Part shown: positions 1-10,249 of the stretch, one piece after another
Position numbering within the stretch: position 1 is the stretch's first letter
Layout of the letters: every line of letters begins with the position of its first letter
Assembly: GCA_917880885.1 (NCBI GenBank)
Contig: OU862908.1
Span: 12,635,501 to 12,699,500, forward strand
DNA: 64,000 nt
Direction of reading: 5' to 3'
Origin: Limnephilus marmoratus
Taxonomy: Eukaryota > Arthropoda > Insecta > Trichoptera > Limnephilidae
The notes under the pieces: generated by a model
What the model was told of the DNA's origin: nothing
Databases searched by the model: none
The model's input: the letters and a program-made list of their open reading frames with translations, nothing else
Translations under genes and position numbers: made by a program

Positions 1-863
1 GATGGTCTTAATAAAGTAGAGAACTTATGGTCTAAGCAAACGTAGTTTCATTAATTTACTGTTGAGCTTTGAAAAATCAAAAATCAAACTGTCTTTAAAT
101 TAAAAATATTTATAAATCGTAAAATCTTACATTGTAAAAATAATGAGTGCCAACTATCCAGATTAAATCTATTGACAATGTGTTGAAATTACCTATCTCT
201 AAGTGCAAACTATATAAATCAAAGTTTGCTGTTTCAAGTTAGCACTATTTAATCTCAAGTGCAAATAATATATATTTTCCCCCATTTGAAATACACGATC
301 ACGAGCATGCGAGCAATCATTGCACAAACAAACCTGCACGACCAACGGCGCAGTAAATGCCGCCCATAATGAAGACGAGTAGTTACCGGATTGGCAAGGA
401 GATGATTGTAGTCAAGAAGGCGGTAATGAGAATGAGAGGTGATGTCACCGGGTATTATTCAATGACTTGGATCAACATTTCCTAAAGGTGGGCATACGTT
501 TGCGAGCAAAATCGTTCGCGAGGCATTCGCGAGCTGTCGAAGGTTTCGACAACGAAGGAACTGCTTGTGAGCCGTTGGTCAATTTTTTTTGACAAACACC
601 AAAAAGTCTTTAGCTACGTTGAAAGCGAAAGAGTGAAATCTTTATAGTGTCAAATGTTGTACCAAGAAGTATAAATTATTTAGTAACTAGTTATTTAGTA
701 ATATTGACTTCATAAAATACGATCGTATATTATTATACCTACTATTATAAATACATCATTGTATTTGTTTAATAGTTTTCAAAAGATAAGCATATTGTTA
801 TTTTCCTTCCTTTAGTTAGCAAACAATTATGCCGCAATTTTTAGAAGTTTCTCGTCGATAGAT
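1..863. other. intergenic, nothing recognised
   Basis: AT-rich sequence. I see no coding region with family features, no tRNA and no repeat shared with the rest of the window. It ends at the poly(T) start of a SINE copy. Confidence 0.5.
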
Positions 864-1128
864 TATTTTTTAATGCGAATAGCTCACGATAAGAGTCCCA
901 GTTGCTCCCGTCTGGAGCAAGTGAGACTATGGCATCTTCAATTGGGATATGTTGTGAGGCTGAAGGTAATAGGGAGGGGATGGAGATGGGGTAGATGAAG
1001 GTGAGGAAGTATCTGACTATTTAGATCTGGTCACCAAACAAGGCTAAAGCCTTGTTGCTTCAGCAACGTTTCAATTCTGAATGGCGGCTTACACCAGTGC
1101 GATACTGAGAGTATCCTTCACTAATTGT
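864..1128 (-). repeat. SINE family Z, copy 1 (tail and body, no tRNA head)
   Basis: A diverged copy of the SINE that is also at 3647, 9729 and 44665. On the minus strand the body ends with the conserved words GGGACTCTTATCGTG and a poly(A) tail (poly(T) near 866-871 on the plus strand). The shared body words are 'gatctggtcaccaaac', 'gcaacgtttcaattctg' and a 'gcgatactgagagtat' block. The tRNA-like promoter region of the full copy at 9729 is missing, so this copy is truncated at its 5' end, as is common for retroposons. Confidence 0.75.
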
Positions 1129-2379
1129 GAAATTGAACTAGCTGTACAAATAAGAAAATTTCAAACAAGATGCGAAAAATACAAGATTGATGCCCAATTG
1201 GTAATACTTCAGAGGAAGATTGATAGAAGATGAAACAGACGAAGACGCATTACTTCACAGCTTCATGGTTCCACGGGGCTGCAGCCTGCATGATGAAAAA
1301 TGCTCTGATGCCAATCTCAGATAGGAGAGGGCACCAGAATAAGAAAAAGATTTTCAAGTTTAAGTTGGCGCAAACAAGTGAATCAAAGTGGTTTTGTGAA
1401 GAGTCGATAGGTAAAAAAGAATTGTGTGCTAAGATAGTTTTGTGCGGCGGTTCATCATCTCTACTTATATAAATTGGGAGATTATTATTTGGTTAATAAC
1501 TATATGCATCCCGGTATTCAGGATCTGACATAATCGACTAATCTACTTCAATATCCCATTACGGAGTTGCAGGTAAACATTTGCCATTTCAGTTAAGCCT
1601 CGGCTTGCAGATGACCATGTCACGTGCGAGTCTCGGTTGTAATTGACTAAACCACGGCAACACTGAATATTAAAGCAGTCGCTCACCCTTCGAGGGGTGT
1701 GACGCGTCCCCGTTTTAATTAATAAACGGCCCTCGAGTGGGTGCCTGGGGTTAGGCAATATATTTAATGAATAAAGTAACTCGGGCCCGCATGATTTCAA
1801 CAAACCAATTGAATGACGAAGCCCACATAATAACACTTACAATAAAACGAGCTTTCCGTATATATACTTCATACACGGCGCTCAATTTTAATTGAAATAT
1901 TCATATGGGCTAAGGAGGGATGTGTGCGCTTAAAAGCGTTGGTAAAAGTGTTCATATCACATACAAATTTCATTTGTTTTCTGGCTTTATGTAATCCGTT
2001 GGTCCGCAAGTTTTTCACTCAAGTGCCACTCAGGGACTCGGGAGGATGTAAATATTATAATATTCTACTGAAATAAATATATTAATAATACAATAAAACA
2101 CTTTAATGTCGTGTTTTTATTACATTTTATGTGATTACCCCGAAGTTTGCCCGCAGCCAGTGGGTCCTCAACTTGTGTATTGTAAGGCTGTGTATTGTAA
2201 GGCTGAAGGATGTGGGAGGTAAAAGAGATGGAAAGAGGAAGGCTGGGAAGATTCAGATCTGCTGACAAACACAAGTGTTGAGAGTTACAAGAACAGGTAA
2301 AAATAATGTTTCATTGAAGGGAGAAGAGTTACTGAAGATGGTATTACTATTTTTTTATAATTTAACATAAATTAAATAA
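1129..2379. other. intergenic, nothing recognised
   Basis: Two short open frames (1230-1472 plus, 1543-1836 minus) show no domain or codon pattern I can support. A 15-bp direct repeat, TGTGTATTGTAAGGC, occurs twice in tandem near 2176-2206. No other structure is seen. Confidence 0.4.
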
Positions 2380-2386
2380 TGATTTA

Positions 2387-2918
2387 TTTCATTGAAGATG
2401 AAGCTAACAATAATAATTTAAACGAAAATATGAAAGATAACAAAACACAGAAAAATAAAAAAAGATAATGGTCGCAACTGGGACTCGAACCCAGAACCTT
2501 TGGTCTAACCGGGACGCGCGCGTTTACCAAATCCGTCATTGCCACCTTCTATCAAACCGTCATATAAGTCAATCTCATATTTCAAATTTTAAAATTAACA
2601 AAATTATCTTCAACAATTTTTTTTCCATATTATAGGAAACTACCCTTGTTATTGGAAACAATCATTCTAAGAATTGGTTCGTAACTTAGACAGCATCTCG
2701 GAAAAATTTATCCGATTTTATTTACATGAAACTATTGACTTTTTATATAAGTCTAAATAAAAAAGTCGTCATAAAATTCTAAACGAGAGGTTCTGGGTTC
2801 GAGTCCAAGTTGCGAACATAAACTTTTTCTATTTTTAAGTGTCTTGTTCTCTTTCATATTACATTGATGGGAATAACCTTCAAAAGTTATAAAAAGAGAG
2901 TTTTTCTTATTAAAAAAT
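2387..2918. mobile_element. tRNA-bearing inverted-arm retroposon, copy 1
   Basis: Flanked by TGATTTA at 2380-2386 and 2919-2925, which I read as a target duplication. It starts TTCATTGAAGATG and ends in GAGAGTTTTTCTTAT plus an A-rich tail. A second copy at 44991-45492 has the same ends, the same internal sequence and its own, different duplication, so this is a mobile family. The left arm (about 2390-2500) and the right arm (about 2785-2875) are inverted copies of each other. Both arms include the T-arm half of a tRNA-like sequence: on the left it is part of a full tRNA-like unit on the minus strand, on the right only the 3' half remains. The middle is AT-rich and non-coding. It could be an inverted dimer of a tRNA SINE or a foldback element that captured one; the 7-13 bp duplications favour a retroposed unit. 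The class is inference. Confidence 0.7.
2470..2546 (-). pseudogene. tRNA-like unit inside the inverted-arm element
   Basis: On the minus strand it begins GGTGGCA and ends TGCGACC, giving 6 of 7 acceptor pairs. The T arm CTGGG-TTCGAGT-CCCAG is perfect, with a B box GGTTCGAGTCC. The D-arm region holds an A-box-like GGATTTGGTA. The anticodon arm is weak and the 77-nt unit lies in a mobile repeat, so I call it a pol III promoter of tRNA origin and not a working tRNA gene. Confidence 0.65.
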
Positions 2919-2925
2919 TGATTTA

Positions 2926-3646
2926 GGTATTTATATATATTTTGGAAAGATCAAAACCAATAAAATTTACCGTATTTAGATTTCTGCTTACTTTTATATA
3001 ATATTTGTAATTATGCAACCACATCAAATTTCGACGGTCAAGTTAGAAAGTCTAAAACAATTAAAAAAATATTTTTACAAATCATTAGCTTTAATAAAGA
3101 AACCTAAAAATATATTTAAAAAAAGCTGACCAACAAATTTGGCCAACGAATTATAAATATTCGTGCAACATATAATACGCCATCAGATAAGTTATTTGAA
3201 AAACAGTTTTCTACAGAGTCCTAACTAATAATTGCTCTTTACGCCAATTTACGTTAAAATAAACAAAACAATGAAAACAATAGCATTATGACAACGCTGT
3301 TTTGGTGCTTACGAAATCGAAAGTGAACCAAATACCAACGGGTCAACAAAACTATCTGACCGAGAAAGAATTGCATGCATAATCGATTTCCGATCGAAGA
3401 GTCTTCGTTACAGTCGTATTTATTATGTAGGTTATATCGAGGCGCCTTACGTAAAGAAGCATCTGCTATTCTACCTTGGGAATTTGTAGCGATGAGGTTT
3501 TTTTATTGATATTTTGGTCATAAATAAAATTCCTGGACAAATAGAATTTAAATTGGTATTTTAAATAATATTTATTAATAATAGGTACCGATTTTATTTT
3601 CTTTAAATTTCCAAAATGATTTGAATTTAATTTGATGTTACTCGTA
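2926..3646. other. intergenic, nothing recognised
   Basis: AT-rich. No repeat shared with the rest of the window and no convincing reading frame. Confidence 0.4.
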
Positions 3647-3939
3647 CTTTTTTTTACATGAATACCACACAAGAGTCCCAACTGCTCCCGTCTGGAGCCA
3701 GTGGGACTATGGCATCCCCAATTGGGGTATGATGTGAGGTTGAAGGTAGTGGGGAGGGGAAGGAGATGGGGAAGAGGAAGGTGGGGAAGTACCTGGCTGT
3801 TCAGATCTGGTCACCAAACACGGCAGAAGCCATTTCAAGCAACGTTTCAATTCTGAATGGTGGTCTTACACCAGGGCGATACTAAGAGGATCTTCCACTC
3901 TGGAACGTGCCGCAAATATACTATATATTATTTTAAATG
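3647..3939 (-). repeat. SINE family Z, copy 2, tail and body half (split by the LINE)
   Basis: Starts with poly(T) (minus-strand poly(A)) and runs through the full body to '...attattttaaatga', where the LINE begins. The missing head is at 7757-7873 on the far side of the LINE. The unsplit copy at 9729-10141 reads straight across the same junction. Confidence 0.85.
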
Positions 3940-3985
3940 ATCAGTGAAGTCGTGTTTTCAAACGCTCTAAACAAATAAAATTAAT

Positions 3986-4750
3986 ATGGCTACGCGATCA
4001 AACCAAGCGTGGGAATCTATAAATCAAAACGTCGTGGAGCTGATCAGGAAAATCGATGTGCTCACAACAACGGTGTCCGATCTAAAGGCAATAATTGGTG
4101 AGCAAAAATCCGAATTATCCTACCAAAATAACACTATTGCCAAGTTGTGCGCTAAGGTAGCTTCACTCGAAGCAGCCGGCCGCAGTACGCCACTACCGGG
4201 GCCCACAACCGTGGAGCCGCGAACCGCGCCTACAGACGGCCCGCGCATAACAAAAGACAAAAATAAGAAAAATAAGAAAACGGAGGCTAATTCTACAACC
4301 AAGCCTCCAAAATCAGATCCGCAGACATCGTCACAAGACGACGTCGAGGATATCAATAGTGGCTGGGTGCTTCAAACCCGGAAACCGCGTGTCCGTAAAC
4401 CTGCTCCCATCGTTAAAGGGACAAAGGCTGACACGACCCTACGCGCAGTAGAGCGCAAGTTCTACATTCACGCTTGGCCATTCTGTCCCAACACAGAAGT
4501 TAACAACATTAAAGAATTCCTGGAAGGTGTCACACAAGACACCGTTGAAGTCGTAAAGCTTCAAGCCCGCGGGAATTACAGTTCTTTCAAAATCGGGATT
4601 GCCGAACAAGATAAGGAAAAGTTTCTAAACCCCGAAGTCTGGCCCGCAGGTATTTCGGTCAACAAATTCAAATTCCCATTTTTGAAATCAAATCAGACAG
4701 AGACCCCTCAGCTTAATGGCGCGTCTAAAACTCCTTTACCAGAATGTTAG
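3986..4750 (+). CDS. LINE ORF1 protein (RNA-binding, nucleic-acid chaperone type)
   Basis: 254 residues. Residues about 8-66 form a heptad-rich helix likely to be a coiled coil (LIRKIDVLTTTVSDLKAI and onward). Residues about 67-140 are a low-complexity linker rich in P, T, K and N with a strongly basic patch. Residues about 155-235 form a folded C-terminal domain (FYIHAWPF..., then NYSSFKIGI and WPAGISVNKFKF) of the RRM-like kind seen in ORF1 proteins of insect Jockey/CR1-type LINEs. No CCHC knuckle is visible. The first ATG follows a 46-nt leader. The ORF overlaps ORF2 by 35 nt, with ORF2 in the +1 frame, so ORF2 is probably reached by reinitiation or a frameshift. Its role is to coat the LINE RNA and help target-primed reverse transcription; that role is known for the family and not shown here. 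Confidence 0.85.
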   Translation: MATRSNQAWESINQNVVELIRKIDVLTTTVSDLKAIIGEQKSELSYQNNTIAKLCAKVASLEAAGRSTPLPGPTTVEPRTAPTDGPRITKDKNKKNKKTEANSTTKPPKSDPQTSSQDDVEDINSGWVLQTRKPRVRKPAPIVKGTKADTTLRAVERKFYIHAWPFCPNTEVNNIKEFLEGVTQDTVEVVKLQARGNYSSFKIGIAEQDKEKFLNPEVWPAGISVNKFKFPFLKSNQTETPQLNGASKTPLPEC

Positions 4751-7616
4751 GGGTGTAAACTCCAAAATAAACGAATTTACAACAAATTTGCTATCTCAAA
4801 ACAACGAAATAATTGGGTTGACAGAGACATGGTTGAGCACCTCTGTCTATGACAACGAACTGTTTGATAATAGGTATGAAGTACATCGCCGTGATAGATG
4901 CGATAGTAATATTACTAATACAAGTGCACTCGCTGGCCGCCATAGCGGCAGTAGGAACGCCTCGCGAGGCGGCGGGGTTTGCATTGCAGTACGAAAACCG
5001 ATTATATCACAAAGATTAACCGAACTCGAAACAGAGGGCGAAAACATCTGGATCAAAATTACAAAAACTAATTTCACTGCGCTGGTATGTGTGGCATATT
5101 TCTACTGTACAGACGACAGAGATATCCGCACGAAGTTTTATGAACATCTCAATAATAAGGCCAACCTATTATCCAACAAAAATGTTATCATTATGGGGGA
5201 TTTCAATTTGCATAACAAACCTGAAGATGTCATACTTGATCACATATGTTTTATAAACTCTAATGGACTAACGCAACATAGTACAGTTGTAAACAAGTAC
5301 AATAACATGCTTGATTTAGTGCTAAGTAATTTAAATATATGTGAGGTGACGTACAGCGATGAAGCATTGGTTAAAGAAGATCACCACCATCCTACACTGG
5401 CTATCTCGGCCACCCTGGCGAGGACACAATACAGCAGGCGTGAAATGCGTGCAAACCGTCATCAAATGGGACGACACTTATATTCGAACTTTAACAAATT
5501 TAATTTTAAACACGTTAATATTAATCTGTGTCTAAAAATATTCTCACACTTCAACTGGAGATATTTATACAACATGAAATCTGTCAACGAAGCTGTGGAA
5601 TATTTTTACTCTGTATTATTTAGTATATTTGAATTATGTGTACCTTTAAAAAAATTATCGAAAGCAAATGTTAACTACCCAGTTTGGTTCGATAAAAATA
5701 TTATAGAAAAAATCAAATGTAAGGAATCTCTTCGCAGGAAGTACAAAGCTACTAATAATAAATCAGACTATTTATTATTTTCTGCAAAGAGATCCGATCT
5801 CAAAAAAGAGATGACTGTAAAAAAGAACAAATATTTATCCGATATTGAAAATGGGATCAAAGAAGACCCCAAAAACTTCTGGCAATATATTAGATCACAA
5901 AAATCAGGTAGGGGCACTCCTATTGGACTTATGAATGTCGATAAAATAATCCAATGTCCCCAACAAGTTTCAGAGAGATTCGCGGACTATTTCCAGTCGG
6001 TATACAACCATATGAGCCCTAACCTAGATGTTGAAAGTCTCCGGGCAGAGGTGCCTAGAAACACAGGTTCAATATCTCTGGAACAAATTAAGCCTGAGGA
6101 AGTCAAAGCGTGTATTCGGGAACAAAAGCCCAACAAGGCCACGGGGCCAGATGGAATCCCACCTCATATCATTATCATGTTGGAAGAACATTTGTTTAAC
6201 CCGATATGCTTTATCTTCAACCTCAGTATTTCAACTTCCACTTTTCCTAAATCCTGGAAACTAACCAAGGTTAGCCCGATACATAAATCTGGAACAAAAA
6301 CGGAAGTCCAGAACTATAGACCAGTAGCAGTTCTGTCAATACTCCCAAAAATATTTGAAACAATAATTTGCGAAAAGCTAAACAAACAAATTAAACCGTT
6401 TCTTCAGGGAAACCAACACGGATTTCTATCAAATAAGTCCACCGTCTCTAATCTTCTAGAACTCTCACAGAGAGTAGCAAGAGGATTAGATGCTCAACAT
6501 CAAACTGATGTGATCTACACTGATTTCGCCAAGGCGTTCGACCGAGTTGATCATGACGTACTGCTACGAAAAATACATAGAATTGGCTTCGACAAACCCC
6601 TCCTAAATTTTTTTGTCACGTATTTAAGGAATAGGAAACAATATGTTTGCATCGACGGATACAGGTCTAGAGAATTCTCTGCATTCTCTGGAGTGCCACA
6701 GGGGTCAAACCTAGGTCCTCTACTATTTATAATCTTAATTGATGACATTCAAGAATGCATCAAACATTCCACTTGCCTGCTTTTTGCTGACGATCTAAAA
6801 TTACTTAAGAAAATTTGTGATGGTCAAGATTGTGTCAAATTGCAAACTGATTTAGATTCAATTTCATCATGGGCTGATGAAAATAAATTATTTTTTAATA
6901 CAAAAAAATGTGTCGCTATGTCGTATACACGTTCGAGAAACCCTATAAAATTCGATTATTGCATCAAAAATGATATATTGTCAAAAGTAAAATCCATCAA
7001 GGACCTTGGGGTAGTCTTTGATCCCAAACTTACGTTTTCGGACCATATATTGCAGTTGACGACATCATGCTACAAGCTTCTCGGATTTGTCATAAGACTC
7101 TGCAAACAATTTTCCAATCCCGAGGCAATGATGACTTTGTACAACTGCATTATAAGGTCTAAAATCGAATACGCCTCTGCTGTATGGGCCCCATACCAAC
7201 AAAAATATATTGAAAAACTAGAACAGATTCAAAAAAAGTTTTTGAGATACATGTATTTGAGAATGCACGGAGAGTATCCGCGATTCATGCATCACGAAGA
7301 TTTGCTCGCCGAAACGCGCTACCAAAGTCTCCACTCGAGGAGGAGTGGGGCCCTTGCAGTAACGGCGTACAAAATTATTAATAATTTAATAGATAGCCCA
7401 TACCTTCTGGAATGCTATAAGTTGTTCGTACCGAATAACTACAGCCAGGGACGTCACCATGATCTGCTTTGTATCCCACGTGGCAGAACGGACGTACTGG
7501 CTCGGCATAGCATGACACGAGGTATGGCGCTGTTAAACAACGCCTCCAAGACTATCGATATTTTTAATAGTAGCCTTGAAGAATTCAAGAGGCATGTTAA
7601 TGCTAAAAATCTATAA
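4716..7616 (+). CDS. LINE ORF2: endonuclease and reverse transcriptase
   Basis: 966 residues, open throughout, which is in the usual range for insect Jockey/CR1-type ORF2. An APE-type endonuclease occupies residues about 1-230: YQNVRG near residue 8, catalytic E37 in LTETW, D162 and N164 in MGDFN, and the terminal DHHH at 222-225. The reverse transcriptase spans about 500-770: RPVAVLS at 535, the first catalytic D603 in YTDFAKAFD, GVPQGSNLGPLLF, and FADD with D692 and D693. The C-terminal 200 residues hold the thumb region and a conserved tail (RYQSLHSRRSGALAVTAY, then VPNNYSQGRHHDLL). The enzyme nicks genomic DNA and copies the LINE RNA from the nick. I found no frameshift or stop, so it may be functional. 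ATG 4716 is the first in this frame and gives a complete endonuclease. Confidence 0.95.
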   Translation: MARLKLLYQNVRGVNSKINEFTTNLLSQNNEIIGLTETWLSTSVYDNELFDNRYEVHRRDRCDSNITNTSALAGRHSGSRNASRGGGVCIAVRKPIISQRLTELETEGENIWIKITKTNFTALVCVAYFYCTDDRDIRTKFYEHLNNKANLLSNKNVIIMGDFNLHNKPEDVILDHICFINSNGLTQHSTVVNKYNNMLDLVLSNLNICEVTYSDEALVKEDHHHPTLAISATLARTQYSRREMRANRHQMGRHLYSNFNKFNFKHVNINLCLKIFSHFNWRYLYNMKSVNEAVEYFYSVLFSIFELCVPLKKLSKANVNYPVWFDKNIIEKIKCKESLRRKYKATNNKSDYLLFSAKRSDLKKEMTVKKNKYLSDIENGIKEDPKNFWQYIRSQKSGRGTPIGLMNVDKIIQCPQQVSERFADYFQSVYNHMSPNLDVESLRAEVPRNTGSISLEQIKPEEVKACIREQKPNKATGPDGIPPHIIIMLEEHLFNPICFIFNLSISTSTFPKSWKLTKVSPIHKSGTKTEVQNYRPVAVLSILPKIFETIICEKLNKQIKPFLQGNQHGFLSNKSTVSNLLELSQRVARGLDAQHQTDVIYTDFAKAFDRVDHDVLLRKIHRIGFDKPLLNFFVTYLRNRKQYVCIDGYRSREFSAFSGVPQGSNLGPLLFIILIDDIQECIKHSTCLLFADDLKLLKKICDGQDCVKLQTDLDSISSWADENKLFFNTKKCVAMSYTRSRNPIKFDYCIKNDILSKVKSIKDLGVVFDPKLTFSDHILQLTTSCYKLLGFVIRLCKQFSNPEAMMTLYNCIIRSKIEYASAVWAPYQQKYIEKLEQIQKKFLRYMYLRMHGEYPRFMHHEDLLAETRYQSLHSRRSGALAVTAYKIINNLIDSPYLLECYKLFVPNNYSQGRHHDLLCIPRGRTDVLARHSMTRGMALLNNASKTIDIFNSSLEEFKRHVNAKNL

Positions 7617-7687
7617 CTTGTTATTTGTATCATATATATGTAGTTAATGTTACATGTGTATTGTAAATGGACACAGTCTGTAATACA

Positions 7688-7756
<69 letters not shown>

Positions 7757-7765
<9 letters not shown>

Positions 7766-7873
7766 TGTGAAATACACAAATTAATCAAATAAAATTTATT
7801 TTCCACGCCGGGATTCGATCCCGCGACCTTCTGAATGCTAGTCAAGCGCCTTACCGCTGCACTACGCCGGCCG
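7757..7873 (-). repeat. SINE family Z, copy 2, tRNA-like head half
   Basis: On the minus strand the head starts about GGCCGGCGTAGTGCAGCGG (A box) and has GGTCGCGGGATCGAATCCCG (B box), then an AT-rich linker that continues into the body at 3939 once the LINE is removed. This is the RNA polymerase III promoter end of the SINE. Confidence 0.85.
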
Positions 7874-7936
7874 TACTGGCGCAGACCTGTGAAAAATCAC
7901 AGATAGTTGGAATTTTCAACAAATCAATTTCATATT

Positions 7937-8390
7937 GGAAGACGGGTATGGGTATCGCTGCCCCGGGAACCATTTATTGGATAACTGATACCTCTGTCAT
8001 ACGTCACCCCAAGTGGTTCGCTACGTTTGGTGATTTAGCAGGGGTGCCCAGGTTCAAGGGATGAGGTTTGTCAAGGTCATAGCGGCCAATGTGTCTGCCC
8101 ACTTGCTGCGTGGCGGGTCGGATCGAGAGACTAATTTGACCTCTTCAGCCGGAATCCCTCGACCCACCGACTTGCACCGCAGTTAAAGGGATGGATTCAT
8201 ACGTCCGTCACTCCTGGACACACTAACCCCCAGATTCCTACCCACTCCTCATACCTATTTCCTTCACAGAATTTCCTCTTCTTCCTTTCCTAAATAACCC
8301 TCCAAACACCATCCCATAAGGTGACGTACGCCCTGAGGGAAAATGTTTTCCTCGGGGCCTCCTGTGTGGAGCTAATTTACGAAAAAAAAC
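7937..8390 (+). repeat. 400-bp poly(A) repeat family C, copy 1
   Basis: Starts with the conserved head 'gggtatgggtatcgctgcc', passes through 'ggttcgctacgtttggtga' and 'gacctcttcagccgg', and ends in 'cctgtgtggagctaat' plus poly(A). The same order occurs at 18797, 31857, 39041, 50520, 57327 (minus) and 57837. No open frame. The poly(A) end and 5'-shortened copies suggest an RNA-copied, SINE-like element of unknown head. Confidence 0.8.
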
Positions 8391-9728
8391 CTATCTACTT
8401 TATCGCTTGTGGGAATCACTCGTACAATCAATTCCAATTTTGAAAATGTCACTTAAATTCAAAGCAAATATGAGTTCTTTGAACCAAGTTTCACGCAGGA
8501 CTAAGGCACAACCGAAATTAGTATTTTAGCACATTAAGGGCCCGCAACCCGAATTTCTAACGATTTCTTACATATCTCCCTTAAAAATTAGAAGTTTTTA
8601 AGCTCTTAAAAAAATATATGTTATTTTTGAAGATAATGTCTAGATGCAGCCCGCGCCGATATGCAAATTATATGAAATTCCCACGATTGAAAAAAATCGC
8701 AAAGTACGCTTAAAAAATTATTAAAAACAAGTTTTTTTCTATTATATAAATTATATTTGTGAAAAAAATCACAATGTTTCTTTAAATGATACTTAAGATG
8801 CTCCCCGTGAGATTTTTGCTCTATTTTAAACGAGTCGTGTTTTATTAAACATTTTCGCATCGATTTGGTCGCTATAAATGTTAGCGCTCTCCTCTAGCAT
8901 TCGTAATTTCGTATCTCTCCATCTTCTTCTTATCGGGCCCGGTTGCGGAGCCTTAAATGAAAAAATACAAACAATTAAAAATTTCGACTCTAAGGCCCCT
9001 GACAGGCCAATAGAATTGATGATTTGTTCAAGATTCAATTTCGATAGTTGCGTAATTTGCAATTTCACCAAAATTATGAAAAAAATTACAAAACTTTAGA
9101 CACACCTGGGACACGTCCACAACGCATTTCTAATTATCTTTTTTCTTAAGTGTATGCTACGAATGTCGTCGGGTCAATTCCACGAGGTAGGCATTATATA
9201 ATGTACATTGTGTGTGTTCTGTTCTGGCATGCAAAATTAAAATAGGTAAATATTCTTTACTGTGTGTTTAGAATACCACTTCTAAACCTGCGGCCGAGAA
9301 GAAATTGGTCAGTGATGTCACATGGTTAAAAAGAGGCAAAATAAACGATGAGATCTAAAGAAATAACATAAATAAGTAAAACACATAAAAGTAAAAAGTG
9401 ATTTGTGCTGGGGATAATAATGAAGAGTGATTCTGTGGAACGGTGCGTTCCTTTTGGCGTTAGACCATCAGGAAAGCCGGACCAAACAAGAAGTTAAAAG
9501 ATACCATCTGGTAGTATGGGAGGAATGTTGTCCAGCAGGATTAGGAAGGATTAAAAAAAAGTAAGCGTGGTCCATTCCCGAGGCTGGGTCATCTTGATGT
9601 GAGGGTATAACGTCTTTTAAACCAATACGTCGTTAAACTACGTTTTATTATTTGAAGATCGTCGGCGATTTCATCATCAGCACAAGTGATTATTTATTGA
9701 TAACCGAGAATGAGAATTTTAAGAACCG
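8391..9728. other. intergenic, nothing recognised
   Basis: Short open frames on both strands (8826-9071 minus, 8878-9099 plus) overlap each other and show no family features. I see no structural RNA. Confidence 0.4.
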
Positions 9729-10141
9729 AAATTTTTTTTTTAATATGAATACCGCACAAGAGTCCCAACTGCTCCCGTCTGAAGCCAGTGAGGCTATGGC
9801 ATCCCCAATTGGGGTATGTTGTGAGGTTGAAGGTAGTGGGGAGGGGAAGGAGATGGGGAAGAGGAAGGTGGGGAAGTACCTGGCTATTCAGATCTGGTCA
9901 CCAAACACGGCTAATGCCATTTCAAGCAACGTTTCAATTCTGAATGGTGGTCTTACACCAGGGCGATACTAAGAGTATCTTCCACTCTGGAACGTGTCGC
10001 AAATATACTATATATTATTTTAAATGAATAAATTGTGAAATAACACAAATTAATCAAATAAATATTGTTTGCCACGCCGGGATTCATCCCGCGACCTTCG
10101 GTGTGCGAATCAAGAGCCTTACCGCTGCGCTACGCCGGCCG
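9729..10141 (-). repeat. SINE family Z, copy 3, full length
   Basis: The only uninterrupted copy. On the minus strand it has a tRNA-like head (10141 to about 10065: A box GTAGCGCAGCGGTAAGGC; B box near GGATGAATCCCGGCG), an AT linker, a 280-nt body, and a poly(A) tail (poly(T) at 9729-9738). About 410 bp. It shows what copies 2 and 4 looked like before other elements landed in them. No protein is coded; the plus-strand open frame at 9652-9972 is only the body read through. Confidence 0.88.
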
Positions 10142-10249
10142 TCAAATATTTCGACTCATATATTTAAGCATGTTTAACTTGACCCTGTTGAGCGAGTGAT
10201 TTGGCAGATGCTTTAAAACAGCGATTTAATCCAAGCGAACCCAACTTGA

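Larger units (their letters stand above)
3940..7756 (+). mobile_element. complete non-LTR retrotransposon (Jockey/CR1-type LINE)
   Basis: A full unit: a 46-nt 5' leader, ORF1 (3986-4750), ORF2 (4716-7616), a 3' UTR of about 70 nt and a pure run of 68 A (7689-7756). It lies inside a SINE, which gives exact outer limits. Flanks AAATGA on the left and AAATTA on the right fit a short target duplication with one mismatch. Both ORFs are open with their catalytic motifs, which together with the long clean poly(A) points to recent insertion. A 5'-truncated relative is at 20545-21060. ORF2 has an apurinic-type endonuclease and a reverse transcriptase but no RNase H that I can see. The exact clade is not assigned. 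Confidence 0.93.

Noticed and set aside
2470..2546. Functional tRNA gene
   Set aside because: The T arm is perfect, but the acceptor has a mismatch, the anticodon arm is poor, and the unit is inside a repeated mobile element.
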